64,000 bases of DNA, from contig NZ_NGJU01000020.1 of the NCBI RefSeq assembly GCF_003987495.1, positions 1 through 64,000 of the forward strand, read 5' to 3'. Position 1 is the stretch's first letter. Every line of letters begins with the position of its first letter. Positions 1 to 7,974 of this stretch are shown one piece after another. Made by a program: the position numbers and the translations under genes. Under the pieces are notes generated by a model that was not told where the DNA came from, searched no databases, and worked only from the letters and a program-made list of their open reading frames with translations. Source of the stretch: Vagococcus salmoninarum (GTDB taxonomy: Bacteria > Bacillota > Bacilli > Lactobacillales > Vagococcaceae).

Positions 1-37
1 TTTAAACACCGCATTCTAATCAGTTTTAAAGTGACAC

Positions 38-71
38 AAAAAAGCAACTTCACCATTTCTGATGAAGCTGC
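38..71 (-). terminator. Intrinsic terminator, minus strand
   Basis: On the minus strand the arms GCAGCTTCA and TGAAGTTGC pair with one wobble and are followed by TTTTTT. It lies beyond the first terminator after helD and may be a backup. The other 1-260 sequence shows only this and the next hairpin. Confidence 0.65.
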
Positions 72-131
72 CTAAGTAACTATTTATTCGACTAAATTTT
101 AGCCATCCACACAATTTGACGTAGAGCCCAG

Positions 132-163
132 TAAAAACCCTCTATCGATAAATCAATAGAGGG
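132..163 (-). terminator. Terminator downstream of helD
   Basis: The arms CCCTCTAT (138-145) and ATAGAGGG (156-163) form a perfect 8-bp stem. Read on the minus strand it is followed by TTTTTA. It sits about 100 nt after the helD stop, so it probably ends that transcript. Confidence 0.7.
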
Positions 164-260
164 CTGAGTTTGTAAGCTACCATGGACATAGTAGCTTGCT
201 ATTTTATTATACAATAGCGTTCTTTAAAAAAGCAATTGATAACATTGGTTGACTGCCCCT

Positions 261-2423
261 TCACCCTAAGTATTTAGAGGGTTCTTGAATGTATGGCAAG
301 TAAAGCTCATGCATCCCTCGAGAGCTAGCAGTATACAGCAAGTTTAAGTCGTGGTTATCGACAAAGCGCTTCTTCGACGGATTATTAACAATCACAACAT
401 CAAATTCAAGTCCTTTAGCTAAATGGACTGGCATAATGAGTAATTGCGCATTGAGTTCCATCCGCGTCGAATCGGCAATCAACGTAATATTTTCTGGACT
501 ACCTAATTCTCGATACAGAGCGATAGCTTCTCGGCTGTCTTTCGTTAATAAAACTTTGCGATAGCCTTGTTTTGAAGGCACTAATAGTTCTTTTAAGTAA
601 GTTAAATAATTTTCAGCATCAGGTAAGCATTTAAATTCAGGCTCTTTCCCTGGACGATCAATGACTTCGACGCCACTTTCTTCCCCACCTAATAAATGTT
701 TCATAAAGTGGCTGATTGGCCCACTTGAACGGTATGATTTTAGTAATTTAACAGAATTAACTTTGCGGTTGTTACCAGCAAACAATTCTTCCACCCGTTT
801 GAACGTCGTTCCTTGGGCAAAAATTGATTGATAACCATCACCAACTAAAGTGAAGTTTGCGTTGCCGTAAACTTTCGCTAAGAAGTACAACTGAGCTTCG
901 CTGTAATCTTGAACTTCATCTAAAATCACGAATTTAATTTTACGATTGTTATTACGACGTTCAATCATTAAATGGTTTAAATACGCAAATTCTGTGGCTT
1001 GGTCTAATGACATCGGCCGTCCGATTTGTAAACCAGTCGCTAAAATATAATGACTTTCAATATCAATCCAGCTAAAGTTATTAATTTTCCCCCGAAGATT
1101 AGCATAACGACGATTAACTAACTTGTTAACGACTTGTTGAATATTATCGTCTTCTGAGGTTTTATTATTTTTGCCTTCATCTGGGAAAAGTTGGTTATAC
1201 TCTTCATTACTAACGTTTTCCAGTTCATCTCGCCATTTTTGTTTCTTACTCTCAGTTTTAATGTACTTCGTTAAGGAATTATTCATTTGTTCCTTTAAAT
1301 AATCCAACTTACGGTACAATTCAACTTCTTTTGGTAGAGACATAATGACTTGGTGCATCCATTTAGTTGAAATGACTAACTCATCTTCCAGCGTAATTGG
1401 GGTAAAATCCATTAATTCTGGATTTAGTTGGTCGACATAAGTCTCAATTTCATACATATTATGTAAAGAATCAGTTACCCGTTGGTTTTTCAACTGGTCT
1501 TCTAAGCCTTCAACTTCGTACTGTCGGCCTCGATTACGCATTAAGTCACGATAAGTCATTTGACGAGGGTTTTTTTCACCTAAACTTGGTAAGACTTCTT
1601 CAATGTATTTACTAAACATTGGGTTTGGTGATAATAATAAGACTTGTTCTGGTAATAAATCATCTTTAAAACGATACAACAAGAAAGCAATTCGTTGTAA
1701 AATTGTCGACGTCTTCCCACTACCAGCTATGCCTTCAACGATTAAGACATCACTTTTCGTGTCACGAATAATCGCATTTTGTTCTTTTTGAATCGTACTC
1801 GTAATGTCTTGTAATTTCACTGTTGATTCTTCATTCAAGACTTCTAAAAGCATCGGGTCTTCAATCGCCGTATTCGTATCAAAGTAGTCAACTAAGGTGC
1901 GTTTACTCACTTTTAACTGGCGACGGTTTTTTAAGTCTACAGGCACTTGTCCCATCGGGGCTTCATAACTTGTTTCACCTAAACTATTTTCATAATACAA
2001 ATTGGCAATCGGTGAGCGCCAATCGTAAACATACTGATTATGTTCTTCGTCACTAAAACCAGCCACGCCAATGTAGAACTGATCCATTTCAGCCTCGTCT
2101 GGGTACTGGACGTCTAATTTAGCAAAATACGGCCCTTCTAGTAATTGACCAATATTGGCTTTTTGTTTTTCCAACCATTCCTTCTTATAGTTCAACTGAG
2201 CTAACTCTTGGTTCTTCTGCTCAATTTCAATTAAGGATTCAAAGCTATCGGAGGCTGATGCATTATTAAATCGGACATCTTCTGCTAAGTTTTTTAAAAA
2301 GCTGCGAGAATCTTCATCCGCTTCTTCGGAATCATTCATTACTTTTCGTTGCATCTCTAACAACTTTTCATAAACCATTGTTAAATGCTCTTGCTCTAGT
2401 GCCCACTCATTCTTTTTAGACAT
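261..2423 (-). CDS. helD: RNA polymerase recycling motor HelD (UvrD-like SF1 ATPase)
   Basis: This 720-residue superfamily 1 helicase-like ATPase is of the HelD type. HelD binds stalled or idle RNA polymerase and frees it from nucleic acid using ATP. The N-terminal third is charged and helical, as expected for the arm entering the secondary channel. Walker A reads EGIAGSGKTST (near residue 235), Walker B reads FVILDEVQDYSEAQ, and late helicase motifs include HLAKGLEFDVVIV. I start at the ATG at 2423, six nt after GGGAGG; the in-frame TTG five codons upstream overlaps that SD. It is monocistronic, with a consensus promoter upstream. Confidence 0.9.
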   Translation of the reverse strand: MSKKNEWALEQEHLTMVYEKLLEMQRKVMNDSEEADEDSRSFLKNLAEDVRFNNASASDSFESLIEIEQKNQELAQLNYKKEWLEKQKANIGQLLEGPYFAKLDVQYPDEAEMDQFYIGVAGFSDEEHNQYVYDWRSPIANLYYENSLGETSYEAPMGQVPVDLKNRRQLKVSKRTLVDYFDTNTAIEDPMLLEVLNEESTVKLQDITSTIQKEQNAIIRDTKSDVLIVEGIAGSGKTSTILQRIAFLLYRFKDDLLPEQVLLLSPNPMFSKYIEEVLPSLGEKNPRQMTYRDLMRNRGRQYEVEGLEDQLKNQRVTDSLHNMYEIETYVDQLNPELMDFTPITLEDELVISTKWMHQVIMSLPKEVELYRKLDYLKEQMNNSLTKYIKTESKKQKWRDELENVSNEEYNQLFPDEGKNNKTSEDDNIQQVVNKLVNRRYANLRGKINNFSWIDIESHYILATGLQIGRPMSLDQATEFAYLNHLMIERRNNNRKIKFVILDEVQDYSEAQLYFLAKVYGNANFTLVGDGYQSIFAQGTTFKRVEELFAGNNRKVNSVKLLKSYRSSGPISHFMKHLLGGEESGVEVIDRPGKEPEFKCLPDAENYLTYLKELLVPSKQGYRKVLLTKDSREAIALYRELGSPENITLIADSTRMELNAQLLIMPVHLAKGLEFDVVIVNNPSKKRFVDNHDLNLLYTASSRGMHELYLPYIQEPSKYLG

Positions 2424-2461
2424 AGATTTCCCTCCCAAAACTTTCTCTTCACGAATAAATA

Positions 2462-2490
2462 ATTCTACGCTGATATTCCCGCCTTGTCAA
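2462..2490 (-). promoter_or_regulatory. helD promoter
   Basis: On the minus strand TTGACA (2490-2485) and TAGAAT (2467-2462) are separated by exactly 17 bp, about 40 bp ahead of the helD start. This is a near-consensus sigma-A promoter. Confidence 0.75.
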
Positions 2491-2625
2491 TGATTTACGA
2501 ATTTTGAAACTCTTTTGTAAGCCTTCAGCTACCCTTTATATTTTTCTTTCCAGCCTTAGGCTTTTCCAAGGCTTTCTTGGCTACTTATGCTAAACTAAAA
2601 ATACGTCTAGGAATGGAGGGTTTTT

Positions 2626-3120
2626 ATGAAAAAGCTTTATTTAAAACAACAAGTCTTTAGTTTCCGTGATCGTTTTACAATTAAAGATGAAAGGGAGCAA
2701 GATCTTTATTATGTCAGTGGTTCCATCATAAGTTTGAACAAGAAATTAACGATTCATGACTCGACTAATCAGGAAGTCGCTCGAATTGAAGAAAAGCTTT
2801 TTAAATGGTTGCCACAATTTTCACTAGTGATTGCTAATCAAGAAGTCGCGATTATCAAAAAGAAGTTAACTTTTTTGAAACCAAGCTACGTCCTTGAAGG
2901 AACGGACATTACCGCTAGGGGTGATTTTCTCAGTATGAATTTTACATTAGCCCGACGGGGAAAAAGCATTGCTACAATTAAAAAGGCCTGGTTTAGTTGG
3001 GGTGATAGTTATGAAATAAGTATCCTCGATTCAGAGGCTGAATTACTAACTTTAGGTCTCGTTTTAGCGATTAATTTTATTACTAACCAAGAATCTACGA
3101 CTAACACTGTAAATAATTAA
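2626..3120 (+). CDS. LURP-one-related / YxjI-like protein
   Basis: This 164-residue soluble protein resembles the LURP-one-related (YxjI, tubby-like barrel) family. It opens with KKLYLKQQVFSFRDRFTIKD, then alternating beta-strand segments carrying a G-S-I-x-S-L-x-K-K-L pattern. The family has a phospholipid-scramblase-like fold, but its bacterial role is not established. The start has GGAGGG 6 nt upstream. It is alone, pointing away from helD. I see no signal peptide or transmembrane helix. The family call is from sequence pattern; the function is unknown. Confidence 0.7.
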   Translation: MKKLYLKQQVFSFRDRFTIKDEREQDLYYVSGSIISLNKKLTIHDSTNQEVARIEEKLFKWLPQFSLVIANQEVAIIKKKLTFLKPSYVLEGTDITARGDFLSMNFTLARRGKSIATIKKAWFSWGDSYEISILDSEAELLTLGLVLAINFITNQESTTNTVNN

Positions 3121-3191
3121 CTTGTTTTTACATTAAAGGTTTATCGTTCTTTATTATATTCAATTAACTTTCTATACGACTTAATAATTGC

Positions 3192-3197
3192 TATACT
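3192..3197 (+). promoter_or_regulatory. Probable -10 element for the 3234-4364 operon
   Basis: TATACT (3192-3197) lies 36 bp before the DUF1622 start, with no good -35 at 17 bp (TTTCTA). It marks the likely start of the two-gene unit. Confidence 0.4.
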
Positions 3198-3233
3198 AAA
3201 AATAGATTTATTAGTTAGTTAGGAGGAATTTTA

Positions 3234-3575
3234 ATGTTCTCAATCAACACCGTAGTTCATCTAATCGTTACAGCTTTAAACGCGATTTCTATTTTGATTT
3301 TAATATTAGGAGTCAGCAAAGCCACAGTCGACTTTATTCGCAATGAATGGCGAAAATTATCACCTCTGGAAACATCTAAACATAATAATATTATCAAAAA
3401 CTACTTAGGCACGTATATCTTACTCAGCTTAGAAATTTTGATTGCCGCTGATATTATTGAATCAATTATGAATCCAACGGTTCAAGATATTTTAATTTTA
3501 GCAGCAGTCGTCATTATCCGCACAGTGATTTCTTACTTCCTAGGTAAAGAAATCGAACATACGGTCTTAGACTAA
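3234..3575 (+). CDS. DUF1622 family small membrane protein
   Basis: This 113-residue integral membrane protein has three predicted helices: about residues 5-28, 58-77 and 84-105. The segment LGTYILLSLEILIAADII followed by RTVISYFLGKEIE matches the pattern of DUF1622 proteins, whose function is unknown. AGGAGG lies just upstream of the ATG. It precedes the methyltransferase gene by 21 nt and probably shares its transcript. Membrane location is inferred from hydrophobicity. Confidence 0.75.
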   Translation: MFSINTVVHLIVTALNAISILILILGVSKATVDFIRNEWRKLSPLETSKHNNIIKNYLGTYILLSLEILIAADIIESIMNPTVQDILILAAVVIIRTVISYFLGKEIEHTVLD

Positions 3576-3596
3576 TTAACAAAGGAGGTTACACAT

Positions 3597-4364
3597 ATGT
3601 TTAATCCATACGGTCCCTTGTGTACCGAAGTCTACGAATTAACCAAACCGATTGGGGCAGCTTTAAATGGGGACATTGACTATTACGAAGAACGCCTTGG
3701 GGCAACTTCTGGTCTGATTCTCGAAGTTGGTGTCGGTTCTGGTCGACTGTTAATTCCCTTATTAGAGGCTGGCTATCACCTTCACGGCATTGATCAATCC
3801 CTAGACATGCTCACTCGCTGTCGCCAGCATTGTCAAAGTCGTGGTCTTGATATTGAGTTATTTCATGATCGTATTGAAAACTGCCAATTACCCTATCGTT
3901 ATGACGCTATTATTATTCCAACTTCAACTTTTTGTCTCTTTCCTACAGAAGAGGTCGCCTTGGAAGTTCTCAAAAATTGTTTCCGGCATCTAGTTCCTGG
4001 CGGTCGCTTAATTTTAGATTTAGACTTGCCTTTTTACCCTGAATTAGGGGAACTGACGACGACTGTTCATCCAGTGTCTGAGACTAGTGGCATCACCTTA
4101 GAAAGTAAAATGGTTGAAATTGACTGGCTGCATCAACATACTGTTAGTCATTTAAAATATGAAAAATGGACTAATGGTGCTTTGATCGCAACTGAGCTTC
4201 AAGAGCTACGCTTACGTTGGTACGGTTTGACAGAGTTCCAAATGCTTTTACAAGAAACGGGCTTTGAGAGGATTTCTCTTTCAGCAGATTACGAGTTTAA
4301 GGAACGACCAACTTCAAGTAACCAAACCATTACTTTTGAATGTCACAAAAAGAAAGAAGACTGA
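3597..4364 (+). CDS. Class I SAM-dependent methyltransferase
   Basis: A 255-residue Rossmann-fold methyltransferase. Motif I is LEVGVGSGRLLIPL (near residue 42), followed by the acidic ribose-binding residue in GIDQSLDML and a motif resembling LVPGGRLILDLDLP. This is the Methyltransf_25/11 type; the substrate cannot be deduced. It has a strong SD (AAAGGAGG) and follows the DUF1622 gene closely. A terminator overlaps its stop codon, so the operon ends here. Confidence 0.85.
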   Translation: MFNPYGPLCTEVYELTKPIGAALNGDIDYYEERLGATSGLILEVGVGSGRLLIPLLEAGYHLHGIDQSLDMLTRCRQHCQSRGLDIELFHDRIENCQLPYRYDAIIIPTSTFCLFPTEEVALEVLKNCFRHLVPGGRLILDLDLPFYPELGELTTTVHPVSETSGITLESKMVEIDWLHQHTVSHLKYEKWTNGALIATELQELRLRWYGLTEFQMLLQETGFERISLSADYEFKERPTSSNQTITFECHKKKED

Positions 4365-4389
4365 GTCTCAGGACTTAGTCTTCTTTTTT
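4356..4389 (+). terminator. Terminator of the 3234-4364 operon
   Basis: GAAGACTGAGTC pairs with GACTTAGTCTTC around a short loop and runs into TTTTTT. The left arm includes the methyltransferase stop codon. Confidence 0.8.
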
Positions 4390-4481
4390 AGCTTTAGTTA
4401 ACTTTTGACTTGCAGTCTTAAAAATCTCCTTTTATAATAAATTTATAACTTTTACTTGGCAACTGAATGGAGTGATCACTG

Positions 4482-4781
4482 ATGCCTGAAATTTCTCGCG
4501 ATGAGTTTCAAAAATTACAAGCTGCTGCCGAGCGTTTACCCCGTTGCTGGTATTTATTCCGTCACTCAAACTCCCCTGGTAAAGTTAATTTTCAATATTC
4601 CTTCTTCATTCGTGAATTTATTAAAACAAATCCTGTCCGAGCCTTTAAAGCCCTAGATTCTGCTCCAGAAGAGCCTGTCATTCAACTCTCTGCCAAAGAT
4701 TACTCATATTTTAAACAATGCTTAGACGTTACTCATTATTTAGAATATCTCATTGAACAAGGCCGTGATTTCTCACGTTAA
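4482..4781 (+). CDS. Hypothetical protein, 99 aa
   Basis: I do not recognise this family. The 99-residue protein is soluble and mixed-charge, with several aromatic residues (RCWYLFRHS, YSYFKQCLD, YLEYLIEQ). It has no signal peptide or transmembrane segment and reads as a small alpha-helical protein. GGAG lies 9 nt before the ATG, and codon use matches the neighbours, which supports a real gene. It stands alone between two terminators. Confidence 0.6.
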   Translation: MPEISRDEFQKLQAAAERLPRCWYLFRHSNSPGKVNFQYSFFIREFIKTNPVRAFKALDSAPEEPVIQLSAKDYSYFKQCLDVTHYLEYLIEQGRDFSR

Positions 4782-4846
4782 CTATTCTTTACATAAACTT
4801 CATTTTTTGCTTACTTCTTAGTCACACTTTGTTCACAGTTAGCTAG

Positions 4847-4961
4847 TATATTAAAGACATACCAAAACAACCCTAACAACTTTTTCATTTTGTTACTTTC
4901 CCTAAAAAGTAACAAACATCTCCTTACGAGCCAGCGACATTAGTCACTGGCTCCTCTTTTT
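4847..4961 (+). ncRNA. Candidate small RNA with terminator
   Basis: TATATT (4847-4852) could be a -10, although no good -35 is visible. About 100 nt follow, with no ORF: a hairpin (TTTGTTACTTT/AAAAGTAACAAA, 4891-4919), an exposed pyrimidine-rich TCTCCTT that could pair with Shine-Dalgarno sequences, and a strong terminator. It may instead be the 3' end of the preceding transcript. This is an inference from architecture only. Confidence 0.3.
4928..4961 (+). terminator. Terminator, GAGCCAG type
   Basis: GAGCCAG (4928-4934) pairs with CTGGCTC (4947-4953); an inner GAC/GTC pair frames an ATTA loop, and CTCTTTTT follows. It ends the 4482 gene transcript and/or the candidate small RNA. Confidence 0.8.
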
Positions 4962-4972
4962 GTCTTTTTTAC

Positions 4973-5006
4973 AAAAAAAGACCGGCCTTCCTTTTAGAGT
5001 GGCCGA
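4973..5006 (-). terminator. Terminator of ywbE
   Basis: On the minus strand CGGCC (5005-5001) pairs with GGCCG (4987-4983), followed by TCTTTTTTT. It is placed 18 nt beyond the ywbE stop. Confidence 0.7.
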
Positions 5007-5023
5007 TTTTTTCGCTAATAGCT

Positions 5024-5221
5024 TTAATTGTCTAAGATTTCTTTCACACGTCCAACTTGTCCATCAGCTAGTTTAACTTTAATTCCATGAGGATGATTAC
5101 TACTATTCGTTAGTAATCGTGCCACTGTGCCTTCGGTTAATTTACCCGTTCGTTGATCAGCTTTTAAGACGATTTTTACTTTAGCGCCAATCTTAATATC
5201 TTGGCGATTCGTTCCTGCCAT
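5024..5221 (-). CDS. YwbE family protein (DUF2196)
   Basis: A 65-residue basic protein matching the YwbE family along its full length: K-I-V-L-K-x-D-Q-R-T-G-K-L-T, then NSSNHPHGIKVKLADGQVGRV. The fold looks like a small beta-barrel and the function is unknown. I take the ATG at 5221 (AGCAGG, 9 nt upstream) over the GTG three codons earlier, which abuts the SD. It has its own terminator and is followed by csbD in the same direction. Confidence 0.8.
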   Translation of the reverse strand: MAGTNRQDIKIGAKVKIVLKADQRTGKLTEGTVARLLTNSSNHPHGIKVKLADGQVGRVKEILDN

Positions 5222-5266
5222 TTGAGACACCTGCTTTCTTCTGAGTTTTATTATAGCCTAAAAAAC

Positions 5267-5298
5267 GTAAAAACACACTCTCTGCTGAGAGTGTGTTT
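5267..5298 (-). terminator. Terminator of csbD
   Basis: AAACACACTCTC and GAGAGTGTGTTT form a 12-bp perfect stem with a 4-nt loop; TTTTTAC follows on the minus strand. It lies between csbD and ywbE. Confidence 0.85.
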
Positions 5299-5308
5299 CA
5301 TTTATTAA

Positions 5309-5521
5309 TTATTTAGGCTCTGAGTCTTTATGATCTTTACCTGTTACTTTATCAAATAAGTCGTTGGCTTTGCCAGCTAGCTCGTCGACGCCTTCTTCAA
5401 CTTTTTCTTTCGCTTTACCGACAGTATCTTGGAATTTGCCTTTTAGTTCTTGACTCTCATCACCAGTTGCTTTTCCAACAGTTTCATTCACTTTACCTTT
5501 TAGTTCGTCTTTATTAACCAT
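5309..5521 (-). CDS. CsbD family general stress protein
   Basis: A 70-residue, highly charged, Gly/Lys/Glu-rich protein with the CsbD pattern: DELKGKVNETVGKATGD, ELKGKFQDTVGKAKEKVEE, then a second amphipathic stretch. CsbD proteins are abundant small stress proteins of unclear mechanism. The ATG at 5521 follows AAAGGAGG at 8 nt, so the upstream in-frame TTG is not the start. No sigma-B-type promoter is obvious to me. Confidence 0.85.
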   Translation of the reverse strand: MVNKDELKGKVNETVGKATGDESQELKGKFQDTVGKAKEKVEEGVDELAGKANDLFDKVTGKDHKDSEPK

Positions 5522-5784
5522 TAACAATTCCTCCTTTGAAATAACTGTACATAAATCATCTCATAGTCGATTATTTTTGTACACTAATACGACTTATAAA
5601 ATAACATCTTTCGGTTAACGCCTTCTTTGTCAGTCCCTTCTATTTATGACCTCAGTTGGCATGATTCACTTGCAAACATAGATAGCTAAACTTATCTTTT
5701 TTGTAAAAGGCTCCTATGTTATAACGTGTAAGGTTTTATTTATAATCATTTTCAAAATTAAACAATCAAAGGAGAATTTCCCCT

Positions 5785-7016
5785 ATGTCTCACCCAAACA
5801 ACGGCCGAAAGTCTAATTTCGAGCTTTAAGAATTTTTTCCATGCTCGGTATCATCATGTACCACATCGTCAGATACCATATCGACTATAACCGTTTTGCT
5901 TTAGTTAGTCCTGACACTGGTTCTAATTTTTATCATTTAGAGGTCATCCAACTTTTTTATACTTTTGGTCAACTCGGAAATACGCTTTTCATTTTAATTA
6001 CTGGATATTTCTTAATCACAAAAAAAGAAATCAATGTTATTAAAGCTGGGAGCAATTTATTACTTAGGGCGTACCTCGTGGCGATTGTCCTCTTAGTCGC
6101 TTCATACTTATTCGTCAAATTCCAACTGCCTATTTCAACGACTTCGAACATGCACATGCTTCTTAAAGGCTGGTGGTTTATTGGCTATTACGTTTTTATT
6201 ATTATTTTTGCTAATTATTTCTTAAATAATTTTCTAAGTCGCTTAGATAAAAAGAAATACTTAACTTTTATTATGGTATTATTACTTTTAGTCAGCTTCA
6301 CAGAACTTTTTAATATCTTTAGCAATTTAAGAATTCAAAATCTAATGATCGGTATTTTAGTCTATGCTATTGGTGGTTTTATTCGCCTATACAACCCTTT
6401 AAAAGATATTAAATGGCTTACCTTATGTTTATTCTTAGCCTTGTTTGTATTAATCCAAGTCTTTCAATATAAAGTCAACTTAAACACCAATCTGCAACTT
6501 TTTTATTTAGATCAACCAGCTTCTGGCATGGCAAGCTCACCTTTCAATGATGTGTTATGGTCGCCAAGCCTGATTTTCCTAACTGCTAGTTTAGTCATTT
6601 TTGAGTTATTTCAACGGCTTAATATCGGCAGTCAACCACTCATTAATAAACTATCGGCAACAACTTTTACGGTCTACTTAGTCCATGAATCAGCGTTCTT
6701 TCGACAAGCCTATTTTAAAAGTCTGCCTTTACCAAACCGTATCGGCCTTTTAAAAGAAGTCTCAACGAAAGTCACAAAACAAGACATTAGTGTTTTGGAT
6801 ACCCCTGATTCTTGGCTTAGTTTAAGAGATTTTTTAAATATTAGTCAAGTCTTCCAGGATCGTGGAACACTGATTGGGATTGCTTATATGAGCTTTTTAG
6901 CACTGATTATTTTTATCCTTGGGATCCTCATGGAACTGCTACTGCAACTTATCTATAAACTATTTAACCTTTTGTTTTCAAAAGAAATCAAAAAAATCAC
7001 TCAACGTCTAGCTTAA
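5785..7016 (+). pseudogene. Membrane acyltransferase, frameshifted near the N-terminus
   Basis: This is an OafA/YrhL-type (acyltransferase 3) membrane protein with about ten hydrophobic segments and a C-terminal LSATTFTVYLVHES motif. The natural start is the ATG at 5785 with AAAGGAGA upstream. It encodes MSHPNNGRKSNFEL and then stops (TAA 5827-5829). Restoring one T in the run at 5825-5827 gives the expected family sequence NFELLRIFSMLGIIMYHI, continuous with the 391-codon frame at 5841. That downstream ATG has no SD. It is a one-base deletion, so either a true pseudogene or a sequencing error. The family O-acylates sugars or cell-wall polymers. Confidence 0.8.
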
Positions 7017-7018
7017 GC

Positions 7019-7071
7019 TAAAGCCAGTGAGTCCTGGGATACGAACTTCCAACGACTCACTGGCTTTTTTA
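7019..7071 (+). terminator. Terminator after the acyltransferase
   Basis: AAAGCCAGTGAGTC (7021-7034) pairs with GACTCACTGGCTTT (7055-7068), followed by a T-run. The arms share the GCCAGTGA core seen in other terminators of this window. Confidence 0.8.
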
Positions 7072-7072
7072 T

Positions 7073-7134
7073 AAAAAAAAGAAGCCGCGACAAATCTTTT
7101 CAAAATGCTTTCGCACCAAGATTTGTCCGACTTC
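7073..7134 (-). terminator. Terminator of tRNA-Lys
   Basis: On the minus strand GAAGTCGGACAAATCTT pairs with AAGATTTGTCGCGGCTTC (one G/G mismatch-bulge), followed by eight Ts. It begins about 17 nt after the tRNA 3' end. Confidence 0.8.
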
Positions 7135-7150
7135 ATGGGTTTGGCACCCA

Positions 7151-7223
7151 TGGGCTGTGGGGGGATCGAACCCTCGACCCAATGATTAAGAGTCATTTGC
7201 TCTACCAACTGAGCTAACAGCCC
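7151..7223 (-). tRNA. tRNA-Lys (anticodon CTT)
   Basis: A 73-nt tRNA folds on the minus strand. The acceptor stem GGGCTGT/ACAGCCC has discriminator A. The D arm is GCTC/GAGC, the anticodon stem AATGA/TCATT with loop CTCTTAA (anticodon CTT, reads AAG), and the T loop TTCGATC. The 3' CCA is not encoded. The T stem GAGGG/CCCCC contains one A-C mismatch (positions 50-64 of the standard numbering), which is unusual. A promoter and a terminator flank it, so it is transcribed singly. Confidence 0.93.
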
Positions 7224-7242
7224 GATACTTCTTACAAGACAT

Positions 7243-7271
7243 ATTTTAGCACTGGCTTTATTTAATAGCAA
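7243..7271 (-). promoter_or_regulatory. tRNA-Lys promoter
   Basis: On the minus strand TTGCTA (7271-7266) and TAAAAT (7248-7243) have a 17-bp spacer, and the -10 ends about 20 bp before the mature 5' end. Confidence 0.65.
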
Positions 7272-7650
7272 GAACTTTTCCCTTGATTATTTGAAAGTCT
7301 CCACTGAAAAATTCTAGTTCCTTCTATATAATGGTTTTTTTATCTACAAGATTATTAGTTAATCATTCTATAGATGGCGCTATTTTACTTTTAGCTAATC
7401 ATCTATTACATATTTTCAACCACTAGATATAGATTTAGCTTCGCTCTTGCTTTTGATACTTATTGTGATCATTTTATGCGAATATGGCTCAGCAATTTTG
7501 AAACACTATATCTAGGGGGAACAAGTGGAACAAAAACTTTTTATGACTGTTTTTTTATTATTAATTTTATGAAAAACAGTATGAAAGCTCACTATATCGG
7601 AATTGTGAAATGTCGAACCTACCAACCGTAGTGGCACCCTATGTTCCAAA
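7272..7650. other. Long non-coding leader region before nrdHIEF
   Basis: About 470 bp between the tRNA and nrdH carry no convincing gene. They hold degenerate NrdR-like boxes at 7420-7435 and 7503-7518, a half box near 7589, a 9-bp inverted repeat ACTGTTTTT/AAAAACAGT (7547-7580), and an imperfect direct repeat (TTAGTTAATCAT / TTAGCTAATCAT). The region is AT-rich. Confidence 0.5.
7503..7518 (+). promoter_or_regulatory. Degenerate NrdR box
   Basis: ACACTATATCTAGGGG matches the left half and core of the NrdR consensus (ACACWATATATWGTGT) but not the last bases. Another partial copy, CTAGATATAG, lies within 7420-7435. These may be auxiliary sites or chance. Confidence 0.35.
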
Positions 7651-7666
7651 GCACAATATATAGTGT
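7651..7666 (+). promoter_or_regulatory. NrdR box of the nrdHIEF promoter
   Basis: GCACAATATATAGTGT matches the NrdR box at 15 of 16 positions. It ends 7 bp before the -35 element. NrdR is the ATP/dATP-sensing repressor of ribonucleotide reductase genes; its own gene is not in this window. Confidence 0.8.
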
Positions 7667-7673
7667 TTTTGTG

Positions 7674-7701
7674 TTGACTTTTTTTAGGGAAGGTTTATAC
7701 T
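7674..7701 (+). promoter_or_regulatory. nrdHIEF promoter
   Basis: TTGACT (7674-7679) and TATACT (7696-7701) have a 16-bp spacer, giving a transcript starting about 35 nt before nrdH. Confidence 0.75.
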
Positions 7702-7742
7702 AAGTATTAGTTAAGACACAAATACATCTGGAGGAATACATT

Positions 7743-7973
7743 ATGACTAACATTACTTTATACACTAAAAACAACTGCCCTCAGTGCAAAATGACGAAAC
7801 GCTTTTTGGCTGATAAAAATATCGCTTATAGCGAAGTAAACATTGATTCAGAACCACAATATATAGATTGGTTAAAAAACCAAGGTCACAGAAGTGTGCC
7901 TGTTGTAACTGCTAGCGAAGACGTTACAATTGTTGGTTTCCGACCAGATCAATTAAGAGCTTTGGCAGTTTAA
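7743..7973 (+). CDS. nrdH: Glutaredoxin-like NrdH
   Basis: A 76-residue thioredoxin-fold redoxin with the CPQC active site (C12, C15), the GHRSVPVV cis-proline segment and the GFRPDQL tail typical of NrdH. It supplies electrons to the class Ib ribonucleotide reductase NrdEF, usually reduced by thioredoxin reductase. It is the first gene of nrdHIEF, with GGAGG before the ATG. Its stop is one base before the nrdI start, so translation is probably coupled. Confidence 0.93.
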   Translation: MTNITLYTKNNCPQCKMTKRFLADKNIAYSEVNIDSEPQYIDWLKNQGHRSVPVVTASEDVTIVGFRPDQLRALAV

Positions 7974-7974
7974 A

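Noticed and set aside
7008-7271. 87-codon minus-strand frame
   Set aside because: It runs through the tRNA-Lys gene, its terminator and the acyltransferase terminator; no SD.
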